A DNA stretch of 64,000 nucleotides from an uncultured Collinsella sp. (GCA_958415665.1 CATYZK010000002.1:1-64000); one strand, 5' to 3'; positions 23,333 to 33,470 are shown, counted from the stretch's first letter. Notes: a model not told the origin generated them from the letters alone. Made by a program: numbers and translations.

Positions 23333-24892
23333 TTACTTGCCGTCGTTCTCGGCCTCTTCGCGTGCGTAAAGCTCCAGCATGCGGCGGCGGTATTCGCGCA
23401 CGGCGAGCTTGGCGCGCTCCAGGCGGCGACGCTCGCGCGGAGTCAGCTCGGACGGGTCGACCTCGTCTCCATAGGTCTTATCGGCAAGAAGATGTGCCGC
23501 GTCCACAATGCGGGCATCGATGTGGCCGCTCGCCGCCTCGGCGGAAAGACGCTCGGCAATCGTATCGAGCGTAGGCAGGCCCTCGAATACGCGACCATGG
23601 CCATGCGAGGTCAGCAGCTCGTGCTCTCGTGCGAGCAGACTCGCCAAATCGTGATGGGCACGCAGGATATCGAGTGCCTCGGCAGGGCGCTCGGCAACCT
23701 CTGCCACGGCGGCGACCGGCGCGGCGTCGACCACGCGGTAGAAGAGCTGCGCGAGCAGCGGCATCAAGAATACCGTGATGGCACCGGCGGCAACCATGAC
23801 CGACGCAATATCTTGCGACAGCGCGCCCGCGTTGACGGCCACGCTCGTCACGGCAACGATGATCGGCAGCGCCGTGGTGCAGTACAGGGCCACGGTAATG
23901 CGACCATACGCCGACACATCGCGCGTCGCAGGACAAATGCTCATAGAAATAAGAATGGGTACGGCACGAATAATCAACAACGCCACGATAAAGCCCACGA
24001 GCAGCCCGGGGCGCGACACCACGGCCGTCAGATCGATCTTTGCGCCCGACACGGTAAAGAACACCGGGATCAAAAAGCCGTAGGCCAGGCCGTCGAGCTT
24101 GGTCTCGAGCGTATGGTTGCCCTCGGGGATGATATAGCGCAGGACGAAGCCGGCGGCAAAAGCGCCCAACACGATATCGAGGCTAAAGATGGCCGAGAAC
24201 GCCACGAGCGTGACCAAAATAAGCACCGTCAGGCGCACGAAGGTCTGCGACGTGGTATCGGCGCGCTCCTCGACAAACGCAAAGAAGCGGCTGCCGACGC
24301 GTTTGGAGCGGCTGGGGACCACGGCAAGCAGCACACACACCACGGCGAACAGGCCCAAGATCAGCAGCGTCTCGATACCCGTACGGGCAGACAGCAGTAC
24401 CGACATGGCGAGCACGGGACCGAGCTCGCCCCACGTACCATAGGCGAGAATCGAATCACCGACGCGCGTTCCAGCAAGCAACCGCTCGCGCAAGATGGGC
24501 ATGAGCGCTCCAAGCGCCGTCGAGGTCAAGGCGAGCGTCACGGCGATACCGTCGAAATGGCTGACCGAGAACCACGGGGTAAAGCGCACGGCAAGCCAGG
24601 CGATACAAAATGTGACAACCCACGTGGCCATACCGTAGCGCCCCTCGACGCCCGTGATGTTCTTTGGGTCGATCTCAAAGCCGGCAAGCAGGAACAAAAA
24701 TGCCAGACCGAGCTCTGACACAAGCGAGACCTCGGCATCCACATGGATGACGCCAAGCATATGAGGTCCCAACACCGCGCCGAACACGAGCAAAAAGACC
24801 GTTTCGGGAACGGGTTTTCCAGGAATCGCCGAGGCGATGAAGGGGCTTGCAAAGGCCACGAGCGCGATGATGGCGAGCGAAACGAATGCCAT
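23333..24892 (-). CDS. Cation:proton antiporter (CPA2 family)
   Basis: This is an integral membrane antiporter of the monovalent cation:proton type (KefB/NapA-like). About twelve hydrophobic segments cover residues 1-385, including FLLVFGAVLGPHMLG and the second-half AFAAGFVLRYIIPEGNHTL. A charged cytoplasmic tail of about 120 residues follows, ending in a basic helix (RERRRLERAKLAVREYRRR) that does not look like a standard TrkA-N domain. It has 519 residues from the ATG at 24892; the ribosome site (AAAGG) is weak. It likely exchanges sodium or potassium for protons for pH and ion balance. Confidence 0.87.
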   Translation of the reverse strand: MAFVSLAIIALVAFASPFIASAIPGKPVPETVFLLVFGAVLGPHMLGVIHVDAEVSLVSELGLAFLFLLAGFEIDPKNITGVEGRYGMATWVVTFCIAWLAVRFTPWFSVSHFDGIAVTLALTSTALGALMPILRERLLAGTRVGDSILAYGTWGELGPVLAMSVLLSARTGIETLLILGLFAVVCVLLAVVPSRSKRVGSRFFAFVEERADTTSQTFVRLTVLILVTLVAFSAIFSLDIVLGAFAAGFVLRYIIPEGNHTLETKLDGLAYGFLIPVFFTVSGAKIDLTAVVSRPGLLVGFIVALLIIRAVPILISMSICPATRDVSAYGRITVALYCTTALPIIVAVTSVAVNAGALSQDIASVMVAAGAITVFLMPLLAQLFYRVVDAAPVAAVAEVAERPAEALDILRAHHDLASLLAREHELLTSHGHGRVFEGLPTLDTIAERLSAEAASGHIDARIVDAAHLLADKTYGDEVDPSELTPRERRRLERAKLAVREYRRRMLELYAREEAENDGK

Positions 24893-25076
24893 GTGATGCC
24901 TTTCTCTTGTTTGCGCTTCACTGTAGCACCCTCGCCGTCCTCTACGCGCCGCGAGCTGTCGTATCATAGTGAGGTTTACAAACATGTGGCTCAAGGCGAC
25001 CGCAGGGCAGACCCCGCAAACCGACCGCTGCCGCATACCGTACCGTACGCCCAACCGATCAGGAAGGCAGGAACCA

Positions 25077-28000
25077 ATGGTCTCTCGTATCTACGTGGAG
25101 AAGAAACCCGGGTTCGACGTCGAGGCTCAGCAGCTCAAGGGCGAGCTGACCGAGATTCTCGGCATCAAGGGCATCGAGGCCCTGAGGATCATCAACCGCT
25201 ACGACGTCGAGGGCATCGACGAGGAGCTTTTCCGCTCCTGCGTGCCGACCGTCTTTAGCGAGCCCCAGGTCGATGTGACCTACGACGAGCTCCCCGCAAG
25301 CGATGGCGCCGTCTTTGCCGTCGAATTCCTGCCTGGCCAGTTTGACCAGCGCGCCGACTCCGCCAGCGAGTGCGTGCAGCTCATCAGCCAGGGCGAGCGC
25401 CCCGCCGTGCGCTCCGCCAAGGTCTATATGATCTCGGGCGCTCTGGACGAAGCCGCCGTCGAGGCCATCAAGCACTACGTGGTGAACCCCGTCGAGGCGC
25501 GCATCGCCTCGCTCGACCTGCCCAAGACACTGTACATGGAGACCCCCGAGCCTGCGCCCGTCGAGGTGCTCGACGGCTTCCGCGAGCTCGACGAGGCCGG
25601 CCTTGCCGCCTTTATCTCCGAGCGCGGTCTTGCCATGGACGAGGCGGACATCGCCTTCTGCCAGCAGTACTTCCGCGATGAGGATCGCGACCCCACCATC
25701 ACCGAGATCCGCGTGATCGACACCTACTGGTCCGATCACTGCCGCCACACCACCTTCGGCACCGTCCTGGACGACGTGACGATCGACGACGCCGTGGTGC
25801 AGCAGGCCTTCGACCGCTACATGGAAATGCGCCACGAGCTCGGTCGCGACGCCAAGCCTGTCTGCCTCATGGACATGGGCACCATCGGCGCCAAGTACCT
25901 TAAGAAGACCGGCGTCATGACCGATGTCGACGAGTCCGAGGAGATCAACGCCTGCACCGTCAAGGTGAAGGTCGATGTCGACGGCGAGGACCAGGACTGG
26001 CTGTTCCTCTTTAAGAACGAGACCCACAACCACCCGACCGAGATCGAGCCCTTCGGCGGTGCCGCCACCTGCGTGGGCGGTGCCATCCGCGACCCGCTCT
26101 CGGGCCGCAGCTACGTGTACCAGGCCATGCGTGTTACCGGCGCCGGCGACCCCACCGTCCCGGTTTCCGAGACGCTCGAGGGCAAGCTGCCGCAGCGCAA
26201 ACTCGTGACCACTGCTGCCGCCGGCTACTCCAGCTACGGCAACCAGATCGGCCTTGCCACCGGTCAGGTCAACGAACTCTATCACCCCGGCTACGTGGCC
26301 AAGCGCATGGAGGTCGGCGCCGTCGTGGGCGCTACCCCGGCAAACCACGTGCGTCGCGAGTGCCCCGCCCCCACCGACAAAATCATCCTGCTGGGCGGCC
26401 GCACCGGCCGTGACGGCATCGGCGGTGCCACCGGCTCATCCAAGACCCAGAACACCGAGTCCATCGAGACCTCGGGTGCCGAGGTCCAGAAGGGCAACGC
26501 CCCGGTCGAGCGCAAGCTGCAGCGCCTCTTCCGCCGCGGCGACGCCTGCCGCCTGATCAAACGCTGCAACGACTTTGGCGCCGGCGGCGTCTCGGTCGCC
26601 GTGGGTGAGCTTGCCGACGGCCTGTATGTCGACCTGGACACCGTGACCAAGAAGTACGACGGCCTGGACGGCACCGAGCTCGCTATCTCCGAGTCCCAGG
26701 AGCGCATGGCCTGCGCCGTCGCCGACGGTGACGTCGAGGAGTTCATGGGCTACGCCGCCGAGGAGAACCTGGAGGCAACCGTTATCGCCGAGGTTACCGC
26801 CGAGCCGCGCATGCGCATGGCCTGGAACGGCGTCGCCATCGTCGACCTGTCCCGCGAGTTCCTCAACTCCAACGGTGCGCCCAAGCACCAGGTCGCCCAC
26901 GTCTGCGCCCGCAGCGTGTGGCAGCCCAGCTGGGCCGGCACCACGCTTGCCGAGCGCATGACCTCGCTGGTCACCGACCTCAACGTCGCCTCCAACAAGG
27001 GCCTTTCCGAGCGCTTCGACTCCACCATCGGTGCCGCGACCGTGCTCATGCCCTTTGGCGGCAAGACACAACTCACTCCGAGCTCTGCCATGGTTGCCAA
27101 GTTCCCCGTGGACGGCGAGACCACCACGGCAAGCGCTATGGCATGGGGCTTCAACCCCTACCTGATGGAGGCTGACCAGTTTGCGGGCGCCTACCTGTCC
27201 GTGGTCGAGTCCGTCGCCAAGCTCGTGGCCGCCGGCTTTGAGCACAAGCGCGCCTACCTCTCCTTCCAGGAGTACTTCGAGCGCCTGCGCACCGAGGCCG
27301 AGCGTTGGGGCAAGCCCATGGCAGCCGTCCTGGGCGCCCTTATGGCCCAGGTCGACCTGGGTGCCGGCGCCATCGGCGGCAAGGACTCCATGAGCGGCTC
27401 GTTTGAGGACGAGGCCGGCGAGCTCAACGTTCCGCCGACCCTGATCAGCTTCGCCGTGGCCGTGGGCCGCGCCGCCCGCGCCGTCTCCCCCGAGTTCAAG
27501 GGCCTGACGCACCGCGTCGTGCGCATCGCCCCCGCCACCTATGGCGAGGACTACCGCCCCGACGCCCAGCAGCTGCTCGCCGCGTTTGACGCCGTCGAGG
27601 CGCTCACCGCCACCGGTGACGCCCTGGCCGTCTCCACGCCCGGCTACGGCTGCGGCGCTGAGAGCCTCTTTAAGATGTGCATCGGCAACCAGATCGGTAT
27701 CGAGCTTGCCGAGGATGTGGACGTGGAGAGCCTCTTCACCCCGCTCTACGGCAGCTTTATCGTTGAGCTCGCCGAGGACGCCGAGCTGCCCGAGGTCGCC
27801 GGCGGCGTTGTCGTCGAGCCCCTCGGCACCACCGTCGAGGGCTATGTCATCGACACCGGCTCCGAGGTCATCGAGCTCTCTGAGCTCCAGGAGGCCTGGG
27901 AGAGCGGCATCGAGGGCGTCTTTGCCTACCGCAGCGCCGGCGAGACTGCCGAGGTCGAGACCATCGACTTCCGCGCCAAGGATATCCATGTGTACGGTGG

Positions 28001-28823
28001 CGCCAAGATCGCCCGCCCGCGCGTGGTCATCCCCGTGTTCCCTGGCAACAACTGCGAGTACGACAGCGCCCGCGCGTTCCGTGCCGCCGGTGCCGAGGCC
28101 GACACCTTCGTGATCAACAACCTCACGCCCGAGGCCGTCGCCGAGAGCACCCATGAGCTTGCCCGCCGCATCCGCCAAAGCCAGATCGTCATGATCCCCG
28201 GCGGCTTCTCGGGCGGTGACGAGCCCGACGGCTCCGCCAAGTTCATCACGGCGTTCTTCCGCGCTCCCGAGGTCACCGAGGCCGTCCGCGACTTGCTCAA
28301 GGCCCGCGATGGCCTGATGCTGGGCATCTGCAACGGCTTCCAGGCCCTGATCAAGCTCGGTCTGGTGCCCTACGGTGACATCGTCGACGCCACCCCCGAT
28401 GCGCCCACGCTGACGTTCAACACCATCGGCCGCCACCAGAGCCGTCTGGTGCGCACCCGCATCTCGTCCAACCTGTCCCCGTGGCTGTCGCAGTGCAGCC
28501 TCGACGACCCCTACACCGTCGCCATCAGCCACGGCGAGGGCCGCTTTGTCGCCAACGACGAGGTGCTCGCCCAGCTCATCGCCAACGGTCAGGTCGCCAC
28601 GCAGTACGTGGGCGAGGACGGCAAGCCGAGCATGGATCTTTCCGTCAACCCCAACGGCTCGGCACTCGCCATCGAGGGCATCACGAGTCCCGACGGCCGT
28701 GTCCTGGGCAAGATGGGCCACGCCGAGCGTCGCGGCGACAACCTGTACCGCAACGTGCCCGAGCATGTCCCCGGCGATAAGTTCATGCCGATCTTTGAGA
28801 GCGGCGTAGCCTACTTCGCCTAA
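25077..28823 (+). CDS. purL: Phosphoribosylformylglycinamidine synthase
   Basis: This enzyme converts FGAR to FGAM with glutamine and ATP in purine synthesis. The single 1248-residue chain carries both parts. The synthetase domains contain TYWSDHCRHTTF, LFKNETHNHPTEIEPFGGA and KDSMSG. The C-terminal glutamine amidotransferase has VIPVFPGNNCEYD, the nucleophile in GICNGFQAL, and SHGEGRF. This matches the single-polypeptide form common in Clostridia and Coriobacteria rather than separate PurL/PurQ/PurS. The ATG at 25077 is supported by AGGAAGGCAGG. No other purine gene is adjacent, and I saw no purine riboswitch in the 184-nt upstream gap. Confidence 0.96.
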   Translation: MVSRIYVEKKPGFDVEAQQLKGELTEILGIKGIEALRIINRYDVEGIDEELFRSCVPTVFSEPQVDVTYDELPASDGAVFAVEFLPGQFDQRADSASECVQLISQGERPAVRSAKVYMISGALDEAAVEAIKHYVVNPVEARIASLDLPKTLYMETPEPAPVEVLDGFRELDEAGLAAFISERGLAMDEADIAFCQQYFRDEDRDPTITEIRVIDTYWSDHCRHTTFGTVLDDVTIDDAVVQQAFDRYMEMRHELGRDAKPVCLMDMGTIGAKYLKKTGVMTDVDESEEINACTVKVKVDVDGEDQDWLFLFKNETHNHPTEIEPFGGAATCVGGAIRDPLSGRSYVYQAMRVTGAGDPTVPVSETLEGKLPQRKLVTTAAAGYSSYGNQIGLATGQVNELYHPGYVAKRMEVGAVVGATPANHVRRECPAPTDKIILLGGRTGRDGIGGATGSSKTQNTESIETSGAEVQKGNAPVERKLQRLFRRGDACRLIKRCNDFGAGGVSVAVGELADGLYVDLDTVTKKYDGLDGTELAISESQERMACAVADGDVEEFMGYAAEENLEATVIAEVTAEPRMRMAWNGVAIVDLSREFLNSNGAPKHQVAHVCARSVWQPSWAGTTLAERMTSLVTDLNVASNKGLSERFDSTIGAATVLMPFGGKTQLTPSSAMVAKFPVDGETTTASAMAWGFNPYLMEADQFAGAYLSVVESVAKLVAAGFEHKRAYLSFQEYFERLRTEAERWGKPMAAVLGALMAQVDLGAGAIGGKDSMSGSFEDEAGELNVPPTLISFAVAVGRAARAVSPEFKGLTHRVVRIAPATYGEDYRPDAQQLLAAFDAVEALTATGDALAVSTPGYGCGAESLFKMCIGNQIGIELAEDVDVESLFTPLYGSFIVELAEDAELPEVAGGVVVEPLGTTVEGYVIDTGSEVIELSELQEAWESGIEGVFAYRSAGETAEVETIDFRAKDIHVYGGAKIARPRVVIPVFPGNNCEYDSARAFRAAGAEADTFVINNLTPEAVAESTHELARRIRQSQIVMIPGGFSGGDEPDGSAKFITAFFRAPEVTEAVRDLLKARDGLMLGICNGFQALIKLGLVPYGDIVDATPDAPTLTFNTIGRHQSRLVRTRISSNLSPWLSQCSLDDPYTVAISHGEGRFVANDEVLAQLIANGQVATQYVGEDGKPSMDLSVNPNGSALAIEGITSPDGRVLGKMGHAERRGDNLYRNVPEHVPGDKFMPIFESGVAYFA

Positions 28824-28860
28824 ACCTTTCCCTTCGGGTACAATCCCATCGGGTAACAAC

Positions 28861-28897
28861 ACCCGCCACCGGCACTCCCGGTGGCGGGTTCTTTTTT
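28861..28897 (+). terminator. purL terminator
   Basis: A perfect 12-bp stem (ACCCGCCACCGG with CCGGTGGCGGGT) is followed by CTTTTTT. Confidence 0.88.
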
Positions 28898-28922
28898 GCT
28901 TCGCGCATGTAGGAAGGACACC

Positions 28923-29858
28923 ATGGAAAGCCGCAAGCCATATCTCGCCACCCTGCCCGGACTCATCCTGGGCTGCCTCGTATGCTGCGCGCTCTGGGGG
29001 TCGGCTTTTCCCTGCATTAAGATCGGCTACGCGCTCTTTGGCATCCCGGCACACGATAGCGCCTCGCAGCTGTTCTTCGCGGGCCTGCGCTTCACCCTTG
29101 CCGGCGCGCTGGTCATTGTTGGCATGAGCGCGGTCCAACGCCGTCCGCTCGTTCCGCAGACGCGCGACATCAAACCTATCTTCACGCTGTCGCTCTTCCA
29201 GACCATCGGCCAGTACTTCTTTTTCTACCTCGGTCTCTCCCGAGCAAGTGCCATGTCGAGCTCCATCATCGAGGCCAGCGCCAACTTCTTGGCCATCCTC
29301 TTTGCCGCCCTGGCATTCCGCACCGAAAAGCTCGATGCGGCCAAGGTGCTCGGCTGCGTGTTGGGCTTCGCCGGCGTCGCACTCGTTAACCTTTCAGGCG
29401 CCGACGGCACCTTTGGCTTTACGCTCGACGGCGAGGGCTTTATCCTGGCCTCCACCGTCGCGGGCGCCCTTTCGACCTGCCTGATCGGCATCTTCTCGCG
29501 CGAACACGACGGCGTTTTGCTCGCCGGCTGGCAGTTCTTGGTCGGCGGCCTCGTCCTCACCGCTATCGGCTTTTTGATGGGCGGCATGCTCTCCCCCACC
29601 GCGATCGTGCCCGCCATCGCGCTCATCGTCTATATGGCGCTTATCTCCGCGGTCGCCTACTCGCTGTGGTCGCGCTTGCTTGCCGTCAACCCCGTCAGCC
29701 GCGTTTCGGTCTTTGGGTTTATGAACCCGGTCTTTGGCGTACTGCTGAGCGCACTGCTGCTTGGCGAGGGCGCCGGCACGAGCCCCGTTACTGTCATCGT
29801 TGCCCTGCTCTTGGTCTGCAGCGGCATCATCATCGTCAACAAACCTAAAAAAGCCTAG
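28923..29858 (+). CDS. EamA (DMT superfamily) transporter
   Basis: This is a drug/metabolite transporter of 311 residues with ten hydrophobic segments in two repeated EamA halves. The first half has WGSAFPCIKIGYALF and the second ISAVAYSLWSRLLAVNPVSRVSVFGFMNPVFG. Family members often export amino acids or small metabolites; the substrate is not readable here. It starts with AGGAAGG before the ATG at 28923, after the purL terminator, so it has its own transcript. It ends before a bidirectional terminator shared with the diguanylate cyclase gene. Confidence 0.88.
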   Translation: MESRKPYLATLPGLILGCLVCCALWGSAFPCIKIGYALFGIPAHDSASQLFFAGLRFTLAGALVIVGMSAVQRRPLVPQTRDIKPIFTLSLFQTIGQYFFFYLGLSRASAMSSSIIEASANFLAILFAALAFRTEKLDAAKVLGCVLGFAGVALVNLSGADGTFGFTLDGEGFILASTVAGALSTCLIGIFSREHDGVLLAGWQFLVGGLVLTAIGFLMGGMLSPTAIVPAIALIVYMALISAVAYSLWSRLLAVNPVSRVSVFGFMNPVFGVLLSALLLGEGAGTSPVTVIVALLLVCSGIIIVNKPKKA

Positions 29859-29924
29859 CGAGCTGCCGCGTTCCGAGAAAAAGACGAGGCGCATCTTCGA
29901 CAGCCGCTACTAGGCCTTCGTAAG

Positions 29925-29966
29925 AAATAGGGGCGCACGACTCAACGGTCGTGCGCCCCTATTTTT
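29925..29966. terminator. Bidirectional terminator
   Basis: AAATAGGGGCGCACGAC pairs with its exact complement around a short loop, with T runs reading both ways. It lies between the convergent EamA and diguanylate cyclase genes. Confidence 0.88.
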
Positions 29967-31109
29967 CTAGCGTACCTGAACGCCGGCTTTCTTCTTCTCG
30001 CCCTTGACGCGATAGAGCTCCGCATCGGCGGCGCGAAGTAAGTCTTGCCAGGTATCGACCCCATCGCCGACCCGCGCGTATCCGATGGACATCCGCAACG
30101 AATACGGCACCTCGGCGCGCGCAAGCTCGTCGTTGATCGCCGTACACAGGCTGATAATCTCCTGCTCCGTCGCCGCCTTTTGAAGCACCACGAACTCATC
30201 GCCGCCGTAGCGCGCGATAAAGCCACCAGACACCGAGCAGACGTCCTTGAGCGCCGTCGCAACAACCTGAAGAGCATGGTCGCCCTCGACATGTCCATAG
30301 TGGTCGTTGATCTGCTTAAAGCCGTCGGCATCCATCATCAGCAGATACACATCCTTGGCCTGGTCCGCACCCGAGAACAGCGACAGCATATAGGTCTCAA
30401 AACGATTGCGGTTATTGAGCCCGGTCAACGGGTCAGTCGAGATCAGCTGCTCTTGATAGACGATGTAGAGCAGCAGAATGCTCAGCAGTATACCGACACA
30501 AAGGCCCGGTATCGAAAACGCCACCTGAAAGGTACCGCCCACCAGAGCGGGAACCGCAAAGAAGGCAAGAGTGCGATAAATGGCCTTCTGTTGCAGGCTT
30601 TCGACTTTTCGAGCCTGAACAAAAGCATGCAAGGACGTATATATGACGTAGCAGTAGCTAACGATAGGCTGAATCATATAAAGCGCACCGCGACGGTATA
30701 TGCCCTGCGCATCGATATAGAACAGGGCGTGTGTCCAGTAGCTGGTAAACGCCAGCGCGACCACCAATACGGTCGGCAACGTCAAAAGCGCCACCCTATA
30801 GGGCGTGGTCAAGAGCTGCGAGCCCTGCATCGTCTCGGAATAGAAAAACCAAATGAGGCACGCGATGGCGAACAGCGAAAACGAGACCGCATTGGAAATC
30901 CAGTTGGCCGCGAGGCCTGCGGTGCCGCCCACTCCATCCGAGAGCACCCAGATCATATCGAAGAAAATGTACGCGGCAGACGTGTAACCCAGCATGCTAA
31001 ACAACAGCTGCTGGGTACTCGAGAACAAGGAGCGGCGGCTTCGTGCGGCAAGCCCGATAAGAATAATCATGCTCAGCACAAAAATCTCGATCTTGAGTGC
31101 CTTAACCAC
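29967..31109 (-). CDS. Membrane diguanylate cyclase (GGDEF)
   Basis: This protein makes cyclic di-GMP from GTP at the membrane. The N-terminal 218 residues hold six or seven hydrophobic segments with no recognisable extracellular sensor domain. The GGDEF domain follows: STDPLTGLNNRNRFE, MDADGFKQINDHYGH and the active site YGGDEF at 301-306. The residues just before the active site lack the RxxD inhibitory site, so product feedback is probably absent. The start is a GTG at 31109. The gene stands alone on the minus strand, with hairpins in the leader. Confidence 0.9.
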   Translation of the reverse strand: MVKALKIEIFVLSMIILIGLAARSRRSLFSSTQQLLFSMLGYTSAAYIFFDMIWVLSDGVGGTAGLAANWISNAVSFSLFAIACLIWFFYSETMQGSQLLTTPYRVALLTLPTVLVVALAFTSYWTHALFYIDAQGIYRRGALYMIQPIVSYCYVIYTSLHAFVQARKVESLQQKAIYRTLAFFAVPALVGGTFQVAFSIPGLCVGILLSILLLYIVYQEQLISTDPLTGLNNRNRFETYMLSLFSGADQAKDVYLLMMDADGFKQINDHYGHVEGDHALQVVATALKDVCSVSGGFIARYGGDEFVVLQKAATEQEIISLCTAINDELARAEVPYSLRMSIGYARVGDGVDTWQDLLRAADAELYRVKGEKKKAGVQVR

Positions 31110-31146
31110 TAGGTTCCATCCCCTCTATATCCAAGTGGCCAGAATC

Positions 31147-31198
31147 GCCCGAGATTCGCTCGGGCAAGAAACACCCCTTAGCCCGCAGGGGTAAGGGG
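31147..31198 (-). terminator. Hairpins downstream of kdgT
   Basis: CCCCTTA (31174-31180) pairs with TAAGGGG (31192-31198), with T-rich sequence after it on the minus strand; this is a likely kdgT terminator. A second perfect hairpin, GCCCGAG/CTCGGGC (31147-31165), follows, close to the diguanylate cyclase start. Confidence 0.55.
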
Positions 31199-31299
31199 AA
31201 TAATAGCAGAGCGCCCGAATGACACCGAATAACAGATGCCGTACGGGCGCTCGGACGGCGTGAATTGCACACGCCGATTTCATTGATTCGAACAGGTGA

Positions 31300-32322
31300 T
31301 TACTCGCCGTCGATATCGGTCGCGACAGCCTCCTCAATAGCCTCGACACCGGCAACCGACAGGTCTTCCTTGCCCTGACAGAACTTCTTGTCGACCCAGC
31401 CGGTCAGAATCGGAGCCATGATTGCCGTGATGATAACGGCGGTGGCGATCTGGGCGTACGCAGTGGGCGCAAGCTCGGCGTAGCGCGGTGCGACCTCGGC
31501 GAGGGCAACCGGTGTGGTCATAGCCGTGCCGGCAATGGTGGAGCAAGCCACAGCGGCCTTGCCATTGCCGCCGCACAGACGCTCGAACACAAAGGTGATG
31601 GGACCGACGACAAACAGCGTGACAAGGCCCAGCAAGATGCCGGAAATACCGCCGGTGATAAAGCTCGACAGGCTCATGGACGCACCGAGCTGAAATCCGA
31701 TGACGGCAATCGCGGGATTGGCACCGGGAACCAGCAAGTTCTTGATAAACGGGAACAGGTTGCCCAGAACCATGCCAATAACGAGTGGTAAGATGGAGCC
31801 GATAATGGTGCCAATGGGAATGTTGGCGAGGCCGGAAACACCGAGGATGATCATCGTGACGGCGGGGCCAGCCGTAAAGAACAGGATACCGACGGCGCCC
31901 TGCTCGGACTCATCGCCGAACTCGCCCATGATGCCCGTATAGAGCGCCATGTTGCAAAACGTGATGCCGCCGATGATGGACACGGAGCTCAGACCCAGGA
32001 AGTTGTCGTTAAAGAAATATGCTACGCCCAGGCCGAGAGCCGCTGCGACGACCAGCTTGGGGATCAGCACGACGATACCGGTCTTGATGGCACCCGGCGT
32101 GGACTTAAAGCTGATGCCGGCGCCCACAAACAGCAGGATCGCGGCGACGATGGTATTGGAGCCACCGCGGCAGGCAGCCGTAAAGAAGCCGCCGATCTCA
32201 AAAACCTGCGGGCAGAAGGTGTTGAGCAAAAGACCGACGATCATCGGATAGATCATGATGTCGCCCGGGATGCGCGGGACCTTGAATTTCTTTTGCTCGT
32301 TGGCGGCCGCTTCCTGTGCCAT
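31300..32322 (-). CDS. kdgT: 2-keto-3-deoxygluconate permease
   Basis: KdgT imports 2-keto-3-deoxygluconate, a product of pectin and uronate breakdown, by proton symport. The 340-residue protein has about ten hydrophobic segments and the KdgT-type VPRIPGDIMIYPMIVGLLLN start, GGSNTIVAAILLFVGAG, and ACSTIAGTAMTTPVALAE. The ATG at 32322 has GGGGG upstream. No KDG kinase, aldolase or uronate gene lies nearby, so the family assignment is firm but the true substrate is less certain. An acidic C-terminal tail is present. Confidence 0.87.
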   Translation of the reverse strand: MAQEAAANEQKKFKVPRIPGDIMIYPMIVGLLLNTFCPQVFEIGGFFTAACRGGSNTIVAAILLFVGAGISFKSTPGAIKTGIVVLIPKLVVAAALGLGVAYFFNDNFLGLSSVSIIGGITFCNMALYTGIMGEFGDESEQGAVGILFFTAGPAVTMIILGVSGLANIPIGTIIGSILPLVIGMVLGNLFPFIKNLLVPGANPAIAVIGFQLGASMSLSSFITGGISGILLGLVTLFVVGPITFVFERLCGGNGKAAVACSTIAGTAMTTPVALAEVAPRYAELAPTAYAQIATAVIITAIMAPILTGWVDKKFCQGKEDLSVAGVEAIEEAVATDIDGE

Positions 32323-32464
32323 GAAACCCCCATTTCCGCTGACGGGGTACAAAAGCCCACGTCACGCTTTGCTACAGTAAAGTTTGACCATGGTACCAGA
32401 AGAAATAGACCAGCTCGGTGAGAAATTCGATTCGTTGGATAGGGGCGCCAAACGTGCCCCGCTC

Positions 32465-32788
32465 TTATATGAGGCTCAAAACGATATAGAACACGATGCC
32501 CGAAACACAGCACCACAGCATCGATTTTGTCTTGACCGCCACGGCCACGACGCCGGCAGCTGCAATCCAGGGAACCAAGGCAGGCCAGGGTCCCGCGTCG
32601 AACGCGCCGGGGCTCACCAAGTCGTTGGCGACCAGCGCGGCAAAGGCAGCGGGCGGGATATAACCCAGGGCCTCGGTAATGCGGGGCGACAGCGTTCTCC
32701 CGCGCAAGGCAAACGCCGGCGCGATGCGAAAGAACGCGATAGCAGCCCACGACGACAGCCACAGAACCAAGAACTCGTTAACGGGCAT
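32465..32788 (-). CDS. azlD: AzlD family branched-chain amino acid exporter subunit
   Basis: AzlD is the small membrane partner of AzlC. The 107-residue product has three or four hydrophobic segments and the family pattern IAPAFALRGRTLSPRITEAL and YIPPAAFAALVAND. Its start at 32788 overlaps the azlC stop by 11 nt, with GAGGTG as ribosome site, so the two subunits are translationally coupled. Together they export branched-chain amino acids or their analogues. Confidence 0.88.
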   Translation of the reverse strand: MPVNEFLVLWLSSWAAIAFFRIAPAFALRGRTLSPRITEALGYIPPAAFAALVANDLVSPGAFDAGPWPALVPWIAAAGVVAVAVKTKSMLWCCVSGIVFYIVLSLI

Positions 32789-33470
32789 CGCGGGCACCTC
32801 TTCCGTCAAATACAGCATCGCACGCCAGCGCAATGGCAATGCCGACCACGACGCTTACCGGCACGGCAATATTCGTGAGGCCCAAGAACTTGCATACGGC
32901 GACGGACACCGCGCCCGAAACCGCCGCGACAACGTTGCCGCGCGACAGCCGCTGCGAAAAGAGTAGACAGATAAAGAGCGACGTGCAGACGAAACTCGCA
33001 ATAGCGGTGGGAACATCGACAACGGCACCGACGATGGCACCCATCGTGCACGAAGCGCCCCATGTCGCGATGAGGATCACGTTGAGCACGAAGGATTCGC
33101 GCGGGCCCCAATCCTCCCCCTCAACCAGCTTGGCAAGCGAGATGCCGTATGCCTCCTCGGTGAGCGTCGCGGCAACAGCCAGCGTCTGACGCTTCGAGGC
33201 GCCCGCCAGATGGGGTGCGATCGATGCCGAATAAAGAGCGAAGCGCGAGGAGATGGCGGCGACGCTCGCGATAATCGAAGGTGCCGGTACGCCCGCCAGC
33301 CAAAGATTGCAGATCATAAACTGGCCGCTGCCCGTCACAAACGTGCTGCTCAGAGCAAAGACCATCCAGGGCTCCATTCCCGTCTGCCCCATGATCATTC
33401 CGCACGGCGCGCCTATCGCAACATAGGTAAGCATCACTGGCCAGACGATTTTAAAGATCCTAAGGACCAT
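32778..33470 (-). CDS. azlC: AzlC family branched-chain amino acid exporter
   Basis: AzlC is the large subunit of the AzlCD exporter and opposes the Liv importer encoded earlier in the window. The 230-residue product has seven or so hydrophobic segments, with VAIGAPCGMIMGQTG, SSTFVTGSGQFM and LTEEAYGIS. The ATG at 33470 is preceded by GGGAG at 5 nt. A much longer in-frame frame upstream runs through the divergent HD gene's promoter area and is rejected. Without substrate tests the ligand remains a family-level inference. Confidence 0.87.
   Translation of the reverse strand: MVLRIFKIVWPVMLTYVAIGAPCGMIMGQTGMEPWMVFALSSTFVTGSGQFMICNLWLAGVPAPSIIASVAAISSRFALYSASIAPHLAGASKRQTLAVAATLTEEAYGISLAKLVEGEDWGPRESFVLNVILIATWGASCTMGAIVGAVVDVPTAIASFVCTSLFICLLFSQRLSRGNVVAAVSGAVSVAVCKFLGLTNIAVPVSVVVGIAIALACDAVFDGRGARDAR

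Noticed and set aside
24893..25076. A purine riboswitch upstream of purL
   Set aside because: I found no three-way junction with the conserved loop sequences in the 184-nt gap.
26436..29138. A 900-codon open frame on the minus strand opposite purL
   Set aside because: It mirrors purL through high GC content, has no family pattern, and lacks a ribosome site. The plus-strand purL has every expected motif.
31300..32322. A pectin or uronate catabolic locus around kdgT
   Set aside because: No KDG kinase, KDPG aldolase or uronate isomerase gene is adjacent, so only the permease family is supported.
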